A stretch of DNA of 7,733 nt, taken from assembly GCA_026400695.1 (NCBI GenBank), contig JAPLON010000120.1:1-7733 (forward strand). Reading direction: 5' to 3'. Every line of letters starts with the position of its first letter. Position 1 is the stretch's first letter. Shown here piece by piece: positions 1 through 6,793 of the stretch. The notes beneath the pieces are model-generated. The model was not told the DNA's origin. It made no database searches and saw only the letters and a program-made list of their open reading frames with translations. A program made the position numbers and the translations under genes. The DNA comes from Pseudomonadota bacterium. Lineage in GTDB: Bacteria > Pseudomonadota > Alphaproteobacteria > Paracaedibacterales > CAITNM01.

Positions 1-405
1 AATAAAAAAACACTTCCTTTGAAAAGATACTTTCACTGGCACGTTGCAGTTTGCTACCGTTTGAATATTGGCATGAACGGAATAAATGCAAACTGTTGCG
101 TACCTTGCTGTATGCCAAGGATTACTGGGCTAATGGCAAATTACCAAAGGCCTACTTACTGCCAAGAAGATGCTTTGCAAAAAGCATAAACGCCCTTTAT
201 GGGTACGAGACTAAGCCTACCTAGACTAAAAACCGACTACTCCACATTCGCGATGCTTTAAAACGAGACGAAAAAATAAAACTGGATCGTTTCACCTACT
301 GCGCAAGCTCACAAAGAGGGCTTCTCGTAACCCGACGTACCGCGCAGCCTAATGTATTTCGACGGGGCAGAGCTTGAACGTAATGACCAGATCTCGTCTC
401 TGCAA

Positions 406-419
406 GCCCCTTTTGGGGC
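406..419. other. Tight GC hairpin in the GC-rich patch
   Basis: GCCCC (406-410) and GGGGC (415-419) form a perfect 5-bp stem with a TTTT loop. No T-run follows on either strand, so it is not a standard intrinsic terminator. The 5' arm could instead pair with an upstream GGGGC at 364-368, and GCAGAG (367-372) is complementary to CTCTGC (398-403), so alternative folds are possible. Function unknown. Confidence 0.4.
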
Positions 420-485
420 GCGGCAGTCCAGTGATTAATTTCAGCTGCATAAAATTACATATAACAATGGAATTGTATCACTAAA

Positions 486-506
486 TACCGCTGTCAAGCA
501 GTGGTA
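486..506 (+). other. 8-bp stem-loop
   Basis: TACCGCTG (486-493) pairs with CAGTGGTA (499-506) around a 5-base loop. Read as plus-strand RNA all eight positions pair, one being G-U; read on the minus strand that position is an A-C mismatch. The asymmetry weakly favours a plus-strand RNA. No T-run follows on the plus strand; only TTT follows on the minus strand, so it is at best a poor terminator for the methyltransferase gene. Function unknown. Confidence 0.35.
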
Positions 507-558
507 CATCGGTTATCGTTGTGTAGGTTAATTTAAAACTTGCACAATTATTTATAAA

Positions 559-1839
559 CTACCCTTTTATAAAGGTCATCCCAACAGATGATGGAGAGCC
601 ATCGCTATTTTTTGGTAAATGTTTTGACCAATCTAGTTCTTTTTTTGCTAACCTACTTTCTTCTCCTAAATATGCTCCCAAAGCACTTTCAAATAGCTCT
701 TCATTAAAACGATAACAGCCAAGCTGTATGGCTAATTCTCCTAGTCTAAGGTTACGTAGAATGCCTGCTGAAAACATTTCAATTTCTTTTGCTGTAAGTT
801 CACTGGAAGATGGAGTGGGTTTCTTTTGCAGCATAGCTTTCGATAGTTCTAAAAAATTTTCGCGGTGAATGTCATTAAAGCTATATTGATGTCCGGGAGT
901 GTTTTCTTTATCTTCTTTCAGGACAGCCTTAAGGTCTAGGTTTGTAAGCTGTGTTCCATTTGCTTTTCCACCTTTTTTACTAAAAAGAAGGCAAGTAGGA
1001 ATAATAAAAGGAGAGCCATAATTTTCTATTGAAGATTCTAGATGATCGGCATCATCTTTATCTAAGCCGCACAGGTAATGGTCTGCTGTTAAGAAGAGCA
1101 TGCCGCCTTTTTTCATAGAATTTTCAAGATTTTGAAGTACTAAGGCCCAATTAGTTTGTGGAACATAATGCATGAAGTTGAATCCCATAGCTAATCTATA
1201 GTAATTTTGTTCTGGAAATGGTTGTACTGCGTCATGCACGAAAGTTTTAATTTTAAAATACTTAGGGAGTGCCATGTTTATAAGAGCTGCTAATGCAATA
1301 AGCGGTTCTTTATGTTCTGGAGAAATATCGTATAAATCAATGTGTATAGGTGCTTTTAATTCCCAGCTATCTTTCTCGTAGATTTCTAGTGTTTGTAAAA
1401 CTACGCTGATAGTGGAGAATCCTAGGCCGCAGCCAACATCAGCAATAGTTATTGACGAATCAAGTGATTCTAGCATTTCTTTTTTCCAGCTTTTCTTGCC
1501 GGTTATCGCATGGACAATAAATTGTATCGGTGGTTCATTCTTGGCGGTAAATGAGCATCCATATGAAGGGCCAGCATTTACATGCTTGCAATGTTCTAAA
1601 CGTTCCGTTGTTTTTAGGAGGCAAGCAATAATAGCTAATCCATATTTTGCACTATCTATTGGAAGAGCTCGAGTTTTATCCATAACTGCATCGTCAAGCT
1701 GCAAATATTTTAAATATGTCCTTGTAAGTTCTTCTGGAGATGGCTCATCTTTTTCAGCAGCACAAAAAGCTGCGCTTGAAAAAAATATAGATAATGCCAA
1801 AAGCTTTAATGTATGTAATTTTTTTTCTGAATAAAACAT
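559..1839 (-). CDS. Probable exported SAM-dependent methyltransferase
   Basis: The 426-residue product has two visible parts. Residues 1-29 look like a signal peptide: basic start (MFYSEKK), a hydrophobic stretch at about 13-25 (LLALSIFFSSAAF), then small residues CAA before a charged mature start EKDE. Residues 130-255 form a class I methyltransferase core: the SAM-binding glycine loop ADVGCGLGF (133-141), an acidic end to strand 2 (HIDLYDISPE, 166-175), DAVQPFP (203-209), and a strand-4/helix block ending MKKGGMLFLTA (242-252). Residues 256-426 match no domain I know. The substrate cannot be told. Start: ATG at 1839 has a poor Shine-Dalgarno sequence, but a strong promoter lies just upstream and the upstream ATG in the leader stops after three codons. 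It is transcribed alone. Export of a SAM enzyme is odd, since SAM is cytoplasmic; one explanation is an effector acting in a host cell, which is inference. The signal peptide could also be a membrane anchor. Confidence 0.75.
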   Translation of the reverse strand: MFYSEKKLHTLKLLALSIFFSSAAFCAAEKDEPSPEELTRTYLKYLQLDDAVMDKTRALPIDSAKYGLAIIACLLKTTERLEHCKHVNAGPSYGCSFTAKNEPPIQFIVHAITGKKSWKKEMLESLDSSITIADVGCGLGFSTISVVLQTLEIYEKDSWELKAPIHIDLYDISPEHKEPLIALAALINMALPKYFKIKTFVHDAVQPFPEQNYYRLAMGFNFMHYVPQTNWALVLQNLENSMKKGGMLFLTADHYLCGLDKDDADHLESSIENYGSPFIIPTCLLFSKKGGKANGTQLTNLDLKAVLKEDKENTPGHQYSFNDIHRENFLELSKAMLQKKPTPSSSELTAKEIEMFSAGILRNLRLGELAIQLGCYRFNEELFESALGAYLGEESRLAKKELDWSKHLPKNSDGSPSSVGMTFIKG

Positions 1840-1869
1840 AGGATGCTAATTTTTAATTATACATCGATC

Positions 1870-1898
1870 TATATAGGAAATTTTAAGGTGGCTGTCAA
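1870..1898 (-). promoter_or_regulatory. Sigma-70 promoter for the methyltransferase gene
   Basis: On the minus strand a perfect -35 box TTGACA (1893-1898) is followed after exactly 17 bp by TATATA (1870-1875), 5 of 6 to the -10 consensus. The start of transcription should fall near 1863, leaving a leader of about 24 bases before the ATG at 1839. This is the best promoter match in the window and suggests strong constitutive transcription. Confidence 0.75.
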
Positions 1899-1930
1899 GG
1901 ATGTAAACAGGCAATAATTAATGATTTTTA

Positions 1931-1974
1931 CAAATTAAAAACCCCTTAATTTAGCAATTGCGTACATTAAGGGG
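1931..1974 (-). terminator. Rho-independent terminator of yajC-secD-secF
   Basis: On the minus strand, 20 bases past the secF stop, CCCCTTAAT (1966-1974) pairs perfectly with ATTAAGGGG (1942-1950) around a 15-base loop, and is followed at once by TTTTTAATTTG. The GC base of the stem directly before the T-run is classic. It separates the sec operon from the methyltransferase promoter about 30 bp further on. On the plus strand the T-run lies away from the stem, so it is mainly one-directional. Confidence 0.85.
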
Positions 1975-1993
1975 GGGAAGTTTTTAGTGTTAC

Positions 1994-3013
1994 TTATTTG
2001 CGTATGGGGTCTTCGCTTTCAATTACGCCGTCTTCTGCAAATTGTGCTGGGACTCCCTCTTCATAACGACCTTCAGTTTCAAGTGATTTACGAATACGTT
2101 CTTCTTCTTCGTCTAATTCTTTACCGTGTTTAACGTTAAAATATAGCAGCAGTGGAGAAGCCACAAAGATTGAAGAAATCGTGCCAATAATCAAACTAAC
2201 CAAAATAGGTAATACGAAAATTGCAATAATTTTGCCACCAAATAAGAACAAAGCGAGCACCGAAAGGAAGGTGGTCACTACGGTTAATATGGTTCTTGAT
2301 AATGTCTCGTTAATACTTTTATTTAGTATCTCTACCAAAGTTATATTACGACAACGCTTTATATTTTCACGAATTCTGTCTAGAACCACGATGGTGTCAT
2401 TAATGGAATAACCTGCAGTCATTAAAATTGCTGTGATTGCAGTCTCGTTGAATTCAAGTGGAAATAGGGAATACATTCCCAAAATTAAAAAACAGTCGTG
2501 TCCTAGGGCAATAATTGCGCAAATTGCAAAGCGCCATTCAAAGCGGAATCCTACGTATATCATAATACCAAGTAATGCGTACAGAACTGCCATTAGGGCA
2601 TTACTTATCATTTCCCCGCCAACTTTAGGGCCAACGGTTTCAATTTTGCGGTATTCAACACCATCGCCTAAAATTTGCTTAATGGTGCTTACTGCAGATT
2701 CAGGAATATTGGTTTGTCCTTCGATGTTTTCAAACTTGATCATTAGCTCTTTGTCGGAACCAAAGTGCTGGATCGCAACTTCACCAAGTTTTAAAGGTTC
2801 AAATTTATCGCGTAAGTCTGCAATATTAGGAACGTTAGGCATGCGAACTTCCATAACCACGCCGCCTTTAAAATCGATTCCGTAGTTAAGTCCTTTAAAC
2901 AATATTCCGCCTAAGACCATTAAAGTTGATAAAATCACAATCGAAAAAGTGATTTTGCGTTTACCAATAAAGTCAAAATTGGTGTTGTGTGGGATTAAAT
3001 TTAAAATAGCCAT
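1994..3013 (-). CDS. secF: Protein translocase subunit SecF
   Basis: SecF pairs with SecD in the inner membrane and uses the proton gradient to pull or release proteins crossing SecYEG. The 339-residue product has the family layout: TM1 at about 21-40, GIDFKGG (45-51), a small periplasmic domain ending in VGPKVGGEM (127-135), TM2 at about 137-155, then TM3-TM6 between about 161 and 292. The signature GYSINDTIVVLDRIRENI (201-218), with the Asp-containing stretch linked to proton transfer, is intact. The tail from about 297 is cytoplasmic and highly charged (KELDEEEERIRK), making the protein slightly longer than many homologues. ATG start at 3013; AAGG (3020-3023) lies 6 bases upstream and overlaps the secD stop, so translation is probably coupled to secD. 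Last gene of its operon, closed by a terminator. Confidence 0.96.
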   Translation of the reverse strand: MAILNLIPHNTNFDFIGKRKITFSIVILSTLMVLGGILFKGLNYGIDFKGGVVMEVRMPNVPNIADLRDKFEPLKLGEVAIQHFGSDKELMIKFENIEGQTNIPESAVSTIKQILGDGVEYRKIETVGPKVGGEMISNALMAVLYALLGIMIYVGFRFEWRFAICAIIALGHDCFLILGMYSLFPLEFNETAITAILMTAGYSINDTIVVLDRIRENIKRCRNITLVEILNKSINETLSRTILTVVTTFLSVLALFLFGGKIIAIFVLPILVSLIIGTISSIFVASPLLLYFNVKHGKELDEEEERIRKSLETEGRYEEGVPAQFAEDGVIESEDPIRK

Positions 3014-3021
3014 AGTTTGCC

Positions 3022-4473
3022 TTAAATTGGTAGAGTTTCTAGTTGTTTATTTTTAAACCACCAAGCGGTTACTAACTTAGTTACCGAAAGAGCAGTGAAC
3101 ATTGATACTGAAATACCAATGGCGGTGGTTACCGCAAAACCGCGAATAGGTCCTGTACCAAACTCGTAAAGGGCTGCTGCTGCAATTAGAGTTGTTAGGT
3201 TTGAGTCAACAATTGTGGTCATTGCTCGGTCAAACCCTGCCTCAATCGCAGTAAATGCAGGAGTTCCTAATCGAAGTTCTTCTTTTATTCGTTCGTAAAT
3301 TAGGACGTTAGCATCAACTGCCATTCCAATAGTCATTGCAATACCAGCAATACCTGGAAGAGTTAAGGTTGCTTGCAGTAGAGAAAGTCCTGCAAAAAGC
3401 AGTATCATGTTAAATGCTAAGGCTAGATTTGCGAACACGCCAAATGTTGAATAGCCCATAATCATAAATACAGAAACTAACAAAAACGCAATCACTGTAG
3501 CATTCCTACCATCGTGGATTGAGTCAGCGCCAAGACTTGGGCCTACTGTACGTTCTTCAACAACTTTTAATGGTGCTGGTAGCGATCCTGCTCTAAGCAA
3601 TAGTGCTAATTCATTTGCTTCCTTAATGCTGCGGAAACCTCCGCTGATTGAGGCGTTGCCATCGGGGATTGCTGATCTAAATACTGGAGCGGTAAGGACT
3701 TTACCATCTAGAACAATGGCAAATTGTTTGCCTATGCTGTTTGCAGAAATTTCAGCAAATTTACGTGCTCCGATTTTATTAAAGCGTAAAGATACTCCAA
3801 TTTCGCCGCTTTGATTGTCGGTTGAAACTTGGGCATCAATCAGATGTTCACCACTGACTGATATTGTATTTCTAACAGCAATTTTCCTGCCACTTCCTTC
3901 ATCACCGCGTACATAGTCAAGCATTGACGAATCAGCTCCTGGTATGCCAGAGTTTTGGGCGGAATGGTCAACCATGTGGAAAGTCATTTTTGCGGTTTGG
4001 CCAAGTAGTTTTTTAACTTCTTGTGGATCATCTACACCTGGTAACTGTACGATGATGCGATCGGATCCCTGGCGAAGAATGGTTGGTTCTTTTGTGCCAG
4101 ATTCATCAATACGGCGTCTGATTACTTCAATTGATTGCTCAACAATCTTTTTGGCGCGATTTTGAGCGGCAACTGGATCAACTGAAATTGTGATTTGACC
4201 TTCTGGTGTAGCTTCTGCCACTAATGACGGATCTATTTTTTTAATGATGCTAATTGCCTTATCTTTTTGGCTTACATCCCTAAGGTCTAAAAATAATTTA
4301 GGATTACTATCTTTTCCTTCTACTCTTATGTTTAGATACCCTATGTTAGACTTTCTAAGTGCGCTTCGCACATCGCTTAGCAAATTGCTTAAAAATTCTG
4401 CGTTTACAGCTTTTAAATCAACTTCTAATTGCAAGTGTGAGCCGCCTCTTAGGTCAAGCCCTAGATAAACCAA
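3022..4473 (-). CDS. secD: Protein translocase subunit SecD, N-terminus missing
   Basis: SecD is the large partner of SecF in proton-driven protein export. The readable product is 483 residues and starts almost directly at the LGLDLRGGSHL motif (4-14), which in intact homologues follows a first transmembrane helix and a short linker of roughly 50-60 residues. The rest looks complete: a periplasmic domain to about 320 with RRRIDESGTKEPTI (119-132), VGPSLGAD (310-317), five membrane segments from about 323 to 472, and the proton-path motif GMAVDANVLIYERI (383-396). The frame opens after a TGA at 4480-4482 and the only early start is TTG at 4473, with no Shine-Dalgarno. An ATG ATG at 4483-4478, in another frame, runs only nine codons (MMLFGLSRA). 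yajC ends at 4493, so there is no room for the missing helix. Either a real deletion, making this a damaged gene, or a sequence or assembly error. Confidence 0.9.
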   Translation of the reverse strand: MVYLGLDLRGGSHLQLEVDLKAVNAEFLSNLLSDVRSALRKSNIGYLNIRVEGKDSNPKLFLDLRDVSQKDKAISIIKKIDPSLVAEATPEGQITISVDPVAAQNRAKKIVEQSIEVIRRRIDESGTKEPTILRQGSDRIIVQLPGVDDPQEVKKLLGQTAKMTFHMVDHSAQNSGIPGADSSMLDYVRGDEGSGRKIAVRNTISVSGEHLIDAQVSTDNQSGEIGVSLRFNKIGARKFAEISANSIGKQFAIVLDGKVLTAPVFRSAIPDGNASISGGFRSIKEANELALLLRAGSLPAPLKVVEERTVGPSLGADSIHDGRNATVIAFLLVSVFMIMGYSTFGVFANLALAFNMILLFAGLSLLQATLTLPGIAGIAMTIGMAVDANVLIYERIKEELRLGTPAFTAIEAGFDRAMTTIVDSNLTTLIAAAALYEFGTGPIRGFAVTTAIGISVSMFTALSVTKLVTAWWFKNKQLETLPI

Positions 4474-4492
4474 ATAACATCATCGGACTTAA

Positions 4493-4972
4493 TTACTCAC
4501 TTTTTGATTTAGGGGTAGGTTTTTTTGTAGCGATTTTTACTGCAGGACCTTTTGCTGGAATTTTTTTAGGTGCTGCATTGGCAGTTGAAGGTGCCTTTTC
4601 AGAGTCATTCTTAATTTGTTTTGAAGGTTCGTTGGCTGGTTGAGGTTTAGCAACAATATTGTTAACCGTTGATTTTACTGCCCTAACCTTGATACCTTCC
4701 GCAATTTCTAGGCTTATTTCACTGTCGTTAATTACTTTATCAACAGTCCCTAAAATTCCACCTGCTGTTATAACTCGGTCACCTTTACGCAATTCTTTAA
4801 TCATGGCTTGGTGTGCCTGAGCTTTTTTTTGTTGGGGGCGAATAACAATGAAATAAAATATAGCTAAAACCGAACCAATCATTAAAAACTGTCCTAGCAT
4901 AGGCGAATCAGCAAATCCCCCATCAGCAAACAATCCCTGAGTAAGAATAAATAAAATAAACAGAATCTTCAC
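4493..4972 (-). CDS. yajC: Sec translocase accessory protein YajC
   Basis: YajC is a small inner-membrane protein that associates with SecDF and the SecYEG translocon. The 159-residue product starts with a hydrophobic, signal-like stretch (2-15), then the conserved membrane helix at about 27-45 running into FIVIRPQQKK (41-50), and the cytoplasmic YajC domain with GDRVITAGGILGTVDKV (64-80). Family members are usually about 85-120 residues; here a tail from about 109 rich in Lys, Pro, Ala and Ser (for example KKPTPKSKSE at the end) adds some 50. The start is GTG at 4972, supported by an excellent AAGGAG (4980-4985) 7 bases upstream. First gene of yajC-secD-secF; secD follows after about 10-20 bases. 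Confidence 0.93.
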   Translation of the reverse strand: MKILFILFILTQGLFADGGFADSPMLGQFLMIGSVLAIFYFIVIRPQQKKAQAHQAMIKELRKGDRVITAGGILGTVDKVINDSEISLEIAEGIKVRAVKSTVNNIVAKPQPANEPSKQIKNDSEKAPSTANAAPKKIPAKGPAVKIATKKPTPKSKSE

Positions 4973-5072
4973 AAGGTTTCTCCTTTGTAAAATTTTAAAA
5001 TTTTGTACATCAACAGCTTAACAAAAAATATGTTAGATTCACAGTAGTCATTTAACATTTTAGATAATATTA
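4973..5072. promoter_or_regulatory. Divergent spacer between yajC and hemJ operons
   Basis: This 100-bp AT-rich spacer must carry the promoters of both the leftward sec operon and the rightward hemJ-rho operon, since each is the first gene on its strand. I could not assign either with confidence. For yajC, TAACAT at about 5029-5034 (minus strand) is a possible -10 element; for hemJ, TATGTT at 5029-5034 (plus strand) is possible; neither has a good -35. The yajC ribosome site AAGGAG lies at 4980-4985 (minus); hemJ has no clear one. Confidence 0.5.
4989..5004. repeat. Perfect 16-bp A/T palindrome
   Basis: Alternating A4/T4 blocks (A4 T4 A4 T4) form a perfect palindrome just upstream of the yajC ribosome site. 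Such phased A-tracts can bend DNA or serve as a site for a dimeric regulator, but in AT-rich DNA it may mean little. No function can be assigned. Confidence 0.45.
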
Positions 5073-5504
5073 ATGGATTTTATTTTAGATTTTTATTTGT
5101 GGATTAAGGTTGTTCATATAGTTTCAGTTGTTGCGTGGATGGCAGGTCTCTTTTATTTGCCAAGACTGTTTGTCTACCATGTAGAGTTTCCGGAAAACGG
5201 TAAGATGCTTGAAATTATGGAAGAAAAACTTTCAAAAATTATTTTAAGACCAGCTATGTATATAGTGATTTTATCAGGTGGGCTGTTGCTATTTATTCCT
5301 GGCACAATCACACATCCCTGGGTTCATGCAAAACTTACTTGCGTATTTCTACTAATTATGTTTAACTCTTTTCTGGATGCAATGCGGATTCAGCTCAAGC
5401 TAGGGTCTTGTAATAAGTCTTCGAAATTTTTTCGCGTTATCAACGAGATTCCCACAATACTTTTAATTTTTATAGTTATTTTAGTTATAATCAAACCATT
5501 CTGA
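5073..5504 (+). CDS. hemJ: Protoporphyrinogen IX oxidase, HemJ type
   Basis: HemJ is an inner-membrane, haem-b-containing enzyme that oxidises protoporphyrinogen IX to protoporphyrin IX, the step before iron insertion, in many bacteria lacking HemG or HemY. The 143-residue length is normal. Four membrane segments are visible at about 8-28, 59-77, 84-104 and 122-142. Family motifs are present: the conserved His15 in [20 protein letters not shown] (12-31), then YH at 35-36, [12 protein letters not shown] (59-70) and WVHAKL (83-88) with His85 and Lys87. A conserved His and Lys are reported as essential in the family; His15 and Lys87 are the likely equivalents. The start is ATG at 5073; no strong Shine-Dalgarno is seen. 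rho follows after 7 bases, an arrangement familiar from alphaproteobacteria. Confidence 0.92.
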   Translation: MDFILDFYLWIKVVHIVSVVAWMAGLFYLPRLFVYHVEFPENGKMLEIMEEKLSKIILRPAMYIVILSGGLLLFIPGTITHPWVHAKLTCVFLLIMFNSFLDAMRIQLKLGSCNKSSKFFRVINEIPTILLIFIVILVIIKPF

Positions 5505-5511
5505 GAGAATT

Positions 5512-6774
5512 ATGCATTTACAAGATTTAAAGACCAAAACACCGGCAGAACTTTTGATTATTGCTGAAGAGCATGCAATTGAAAATGCTAGCAGCCTGCG
5601 TAAGCAGGATCTTATGTTTGCAATTTTGAAAAAACTTGCTGAAAAAGATATTGCTATATACGGGGATGGCGTTATTGAGATTTTGCAAGATGGTTTCGGT
5701 TTCTTGCGTTCTCCTGAGTCAAATTATTTGCCTGGCCCTGATGATATTTATGTTTCACCTAATCAAGTTAGACGTTTAGGGTTGCGTACAGGTGACAGTG
5801 TGGAAGGGGAGATTCGTGCTCCAAAAGAAGGTGAGCGATATTTTGCTTTGGTTAAAACAAAAAAAGTTAACTTTGTTGATCCTGAAGAAATTCGCCATCG
5901 CATTAATTTTGATAACTTAACGCCGTTGTACCCTGATAGACGTTTGAATCTTGAATTTAACGATGGTAGGCCAACTAAAGATTCTACAACTAGGGTGATT
6001 GATTTGGTGTCCCCTATGGGAATGGGGCAGCGTGCGCTTATTGTTGCGCCGCCACGTACTGGTAAAACAGTAATGTTACAAAGTATAGCGCACTCGATTA
6101 CCGCTAATCACCCAGATGCTTATCTAATAGTTTTGCTAATTGATGAGCGCCCTGAAGAGGTGACTGATATGGCCAGATCTGTAAAAGGTGAAGTGGTTAG
6201 TTCAACTTTTGACGAGCCAGCTTCTCGTCATGTACAAGTTGCTGAAATGGTTATAGAAAAAGCTAAACGTTTGGTCGAGCAAAAGCGTGATGTGATTATT
6301 TTGCTAGATTCCGTTACTCGTTTGGCAAGGGCTTATAATACGGTTGTGCCATCATCTGGTAAGGTTCTTACAGGTGGTGTTGATGCTAATGCTTTGCAAC
6401 GACCTAAGCGTTTCTTTGGTGCAGCGCGTAATATTGAAGAAGGTGGTTCACTTACTATCATCGCTACTGCACTGGTTGACACTGGTTCTCGTATGGACGA
6501 AGTTATCTTTGAGGAATTTAAGGGTACTGGTAACGCTGAAATTGTGCTTGATCGTAAACTTTCTGATAAACGTGTTTTCCCAACTATCGATATTAATAAG
6601 TCAGGAACCCGTAAGGAAGAGTTGCTAGTGACTGATAAAGCTGAACTTGCTAAAATGTGGGTATTGCGTCGTATATTGAATCCAATGGGTACTGTTGAAG
6701 CTATGGAATTCTTGCTTGATAAGCTTAAATTTAGCAAGAATAATCATGACTTTTTTCAGAATATGAATTCTTAA
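5512..6774 (+). CDS. rho: Transcription termination factor Rho
   Basis: Rho is a hexameric RNA-dependent ATPase helicase that ends transcription at many operons. The 420-residue product matches the E. coli length (419), with no insert. Order: N-terminal helical domain (1-45), cold-shock-like RNA-binding domain with DGFGFLRSP (60-68) and DDIYVSP (77-83), then the RecA-type motor. Motor motifs: Walker A APPRTGKT (179-186), [10 protein letters not shown] (211-220) with the catalytic Glu, Walker [11 protein letters not shown] (261-270), Q-loop [10 protein letters not shown] (286-295), R-loop FKGTGN (336-341), and arginine finger in [10 protein letters not shown] (363-372). Residues equivalent to known bicyclomycin contacts (Met220, Ser267, Gly338) are unchanged, so sensitivity would be expected. 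The start is ATG at 5512 with a modest GAGAG 4 bases upstream, overlapping the hemJ stop. With hemJ so close there is no long rho leader for the attenuation known in E. coli. Confidence 0.98.
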   Translation: MHLQDLKTKTPAELLIIAEEHAIENASSLRKQDLMFAILKKLAEKDIAIYGDGVIEILQDGFGFLRSPESNYLPGPDDIYVSPNQVRRLGLRTGDSVEGEIRAPKEGERYFALVKTKKVNFVDPEEIRHRINFDNLTPLYPDRRLNLEFNDGRPTKDSTTRVIDLVSPMGMGQRALIVAPPRTGKTVMLQSIAHSITANHPDAYLIVLLIDERPEEVTDMARSVKGEVVSSTFDEPASRHVQVAEMVIEKAKRLVEQKRDVIILLDSVTRLARAYNTVVPSSGKVLTGGVDANALQRPKRFFGAARNIEEGGSLTIIATALVDTGSRMDEVIFEEFKGTGNAEIVLDRKLSDKRVFPTIDINKSGTRKEELLVTDKAELAKMWVLRRILNPMGTVEAMEFLLDKLKFSKNNHDFFQNMNS

Positions 6775-6793
6775 AATTGGTTAAGGGTTGGGC

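Larger units (their letters stand above)
1..558. other. Region without a convincing gene, partly GC-rich
   Basis: No open frame here has both a plausible start and recognisable protein features. Two things stand out. First, 301-420 is about 57% GC by hand count (68 of 120 bases), while the flanking 60-base blocks lie near 33-43%; such a patch in an AT-rich genome often marks structured RNA or imported DNA. Second, plus-strand frame 3 is open from 6 to 377 except for one TAG at 222-224, with no start codon after the stop at 3-5. Its conceptual product, including pieces such as EYWHERNKCKLLRTLLYAKD, reads like protein but matches nothing I recognise, so a decayed gene is possible. I found no tRNA, rRNA, tmRNA or RNase P signature on either strand. 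Confidence 0.5.

Noticed and set aside
354..367. TTTCGACGGGG resembles the conserved 5' domain of tmRNA, and GCTGCATAA further on could end a tag frame.
   Set aside because: No T-arm (GGTTCGA) or CCA end lies upstream or downstream, and a TGA interrupts any tag before LISAA. A covariance search would settle it.
349..450. Minus-strand 33-codon frame starting MQLKLITG.
   Set aside because: No ribosome site, no recognisable features, and it lies over the hairpin-rich patch; expected by chance at this length.
1412..1834. Plus-strand open frame opposite the methyltransferase gene.
   Set aside because: It is antisense to a well-supported gene, has no domain signature, and its reading follows from the codon pattern of the real gene.
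1941..1985. Terminator hairpin acting on the plus strand as well.
   Set aside because: On the plus strand the T-run is separated from the stem by GGGAAG and no plus-strand gene lies upstream.
4454..4483. Nine-codon frame MMLFGLSRA between yajC and secD as a leader peptide.
   Set aside because: More simply explained as the leftover start of secD after a deletion; no ribosome site or attenuator structure is seen.
6333..6737. Minus-strand open frame inside rho.
   Set aside because: It lies within the most conserved part of rho and shows no family features; a mirror frame of the real gene.
6788..6793. TTG at 6788 as the start of the PhzF-like protein.
   Set aside because: It lies directly against the AAGGG ribosome site with no spacing; ATG at 6794 is at the right distance and matches the family N-terminus.
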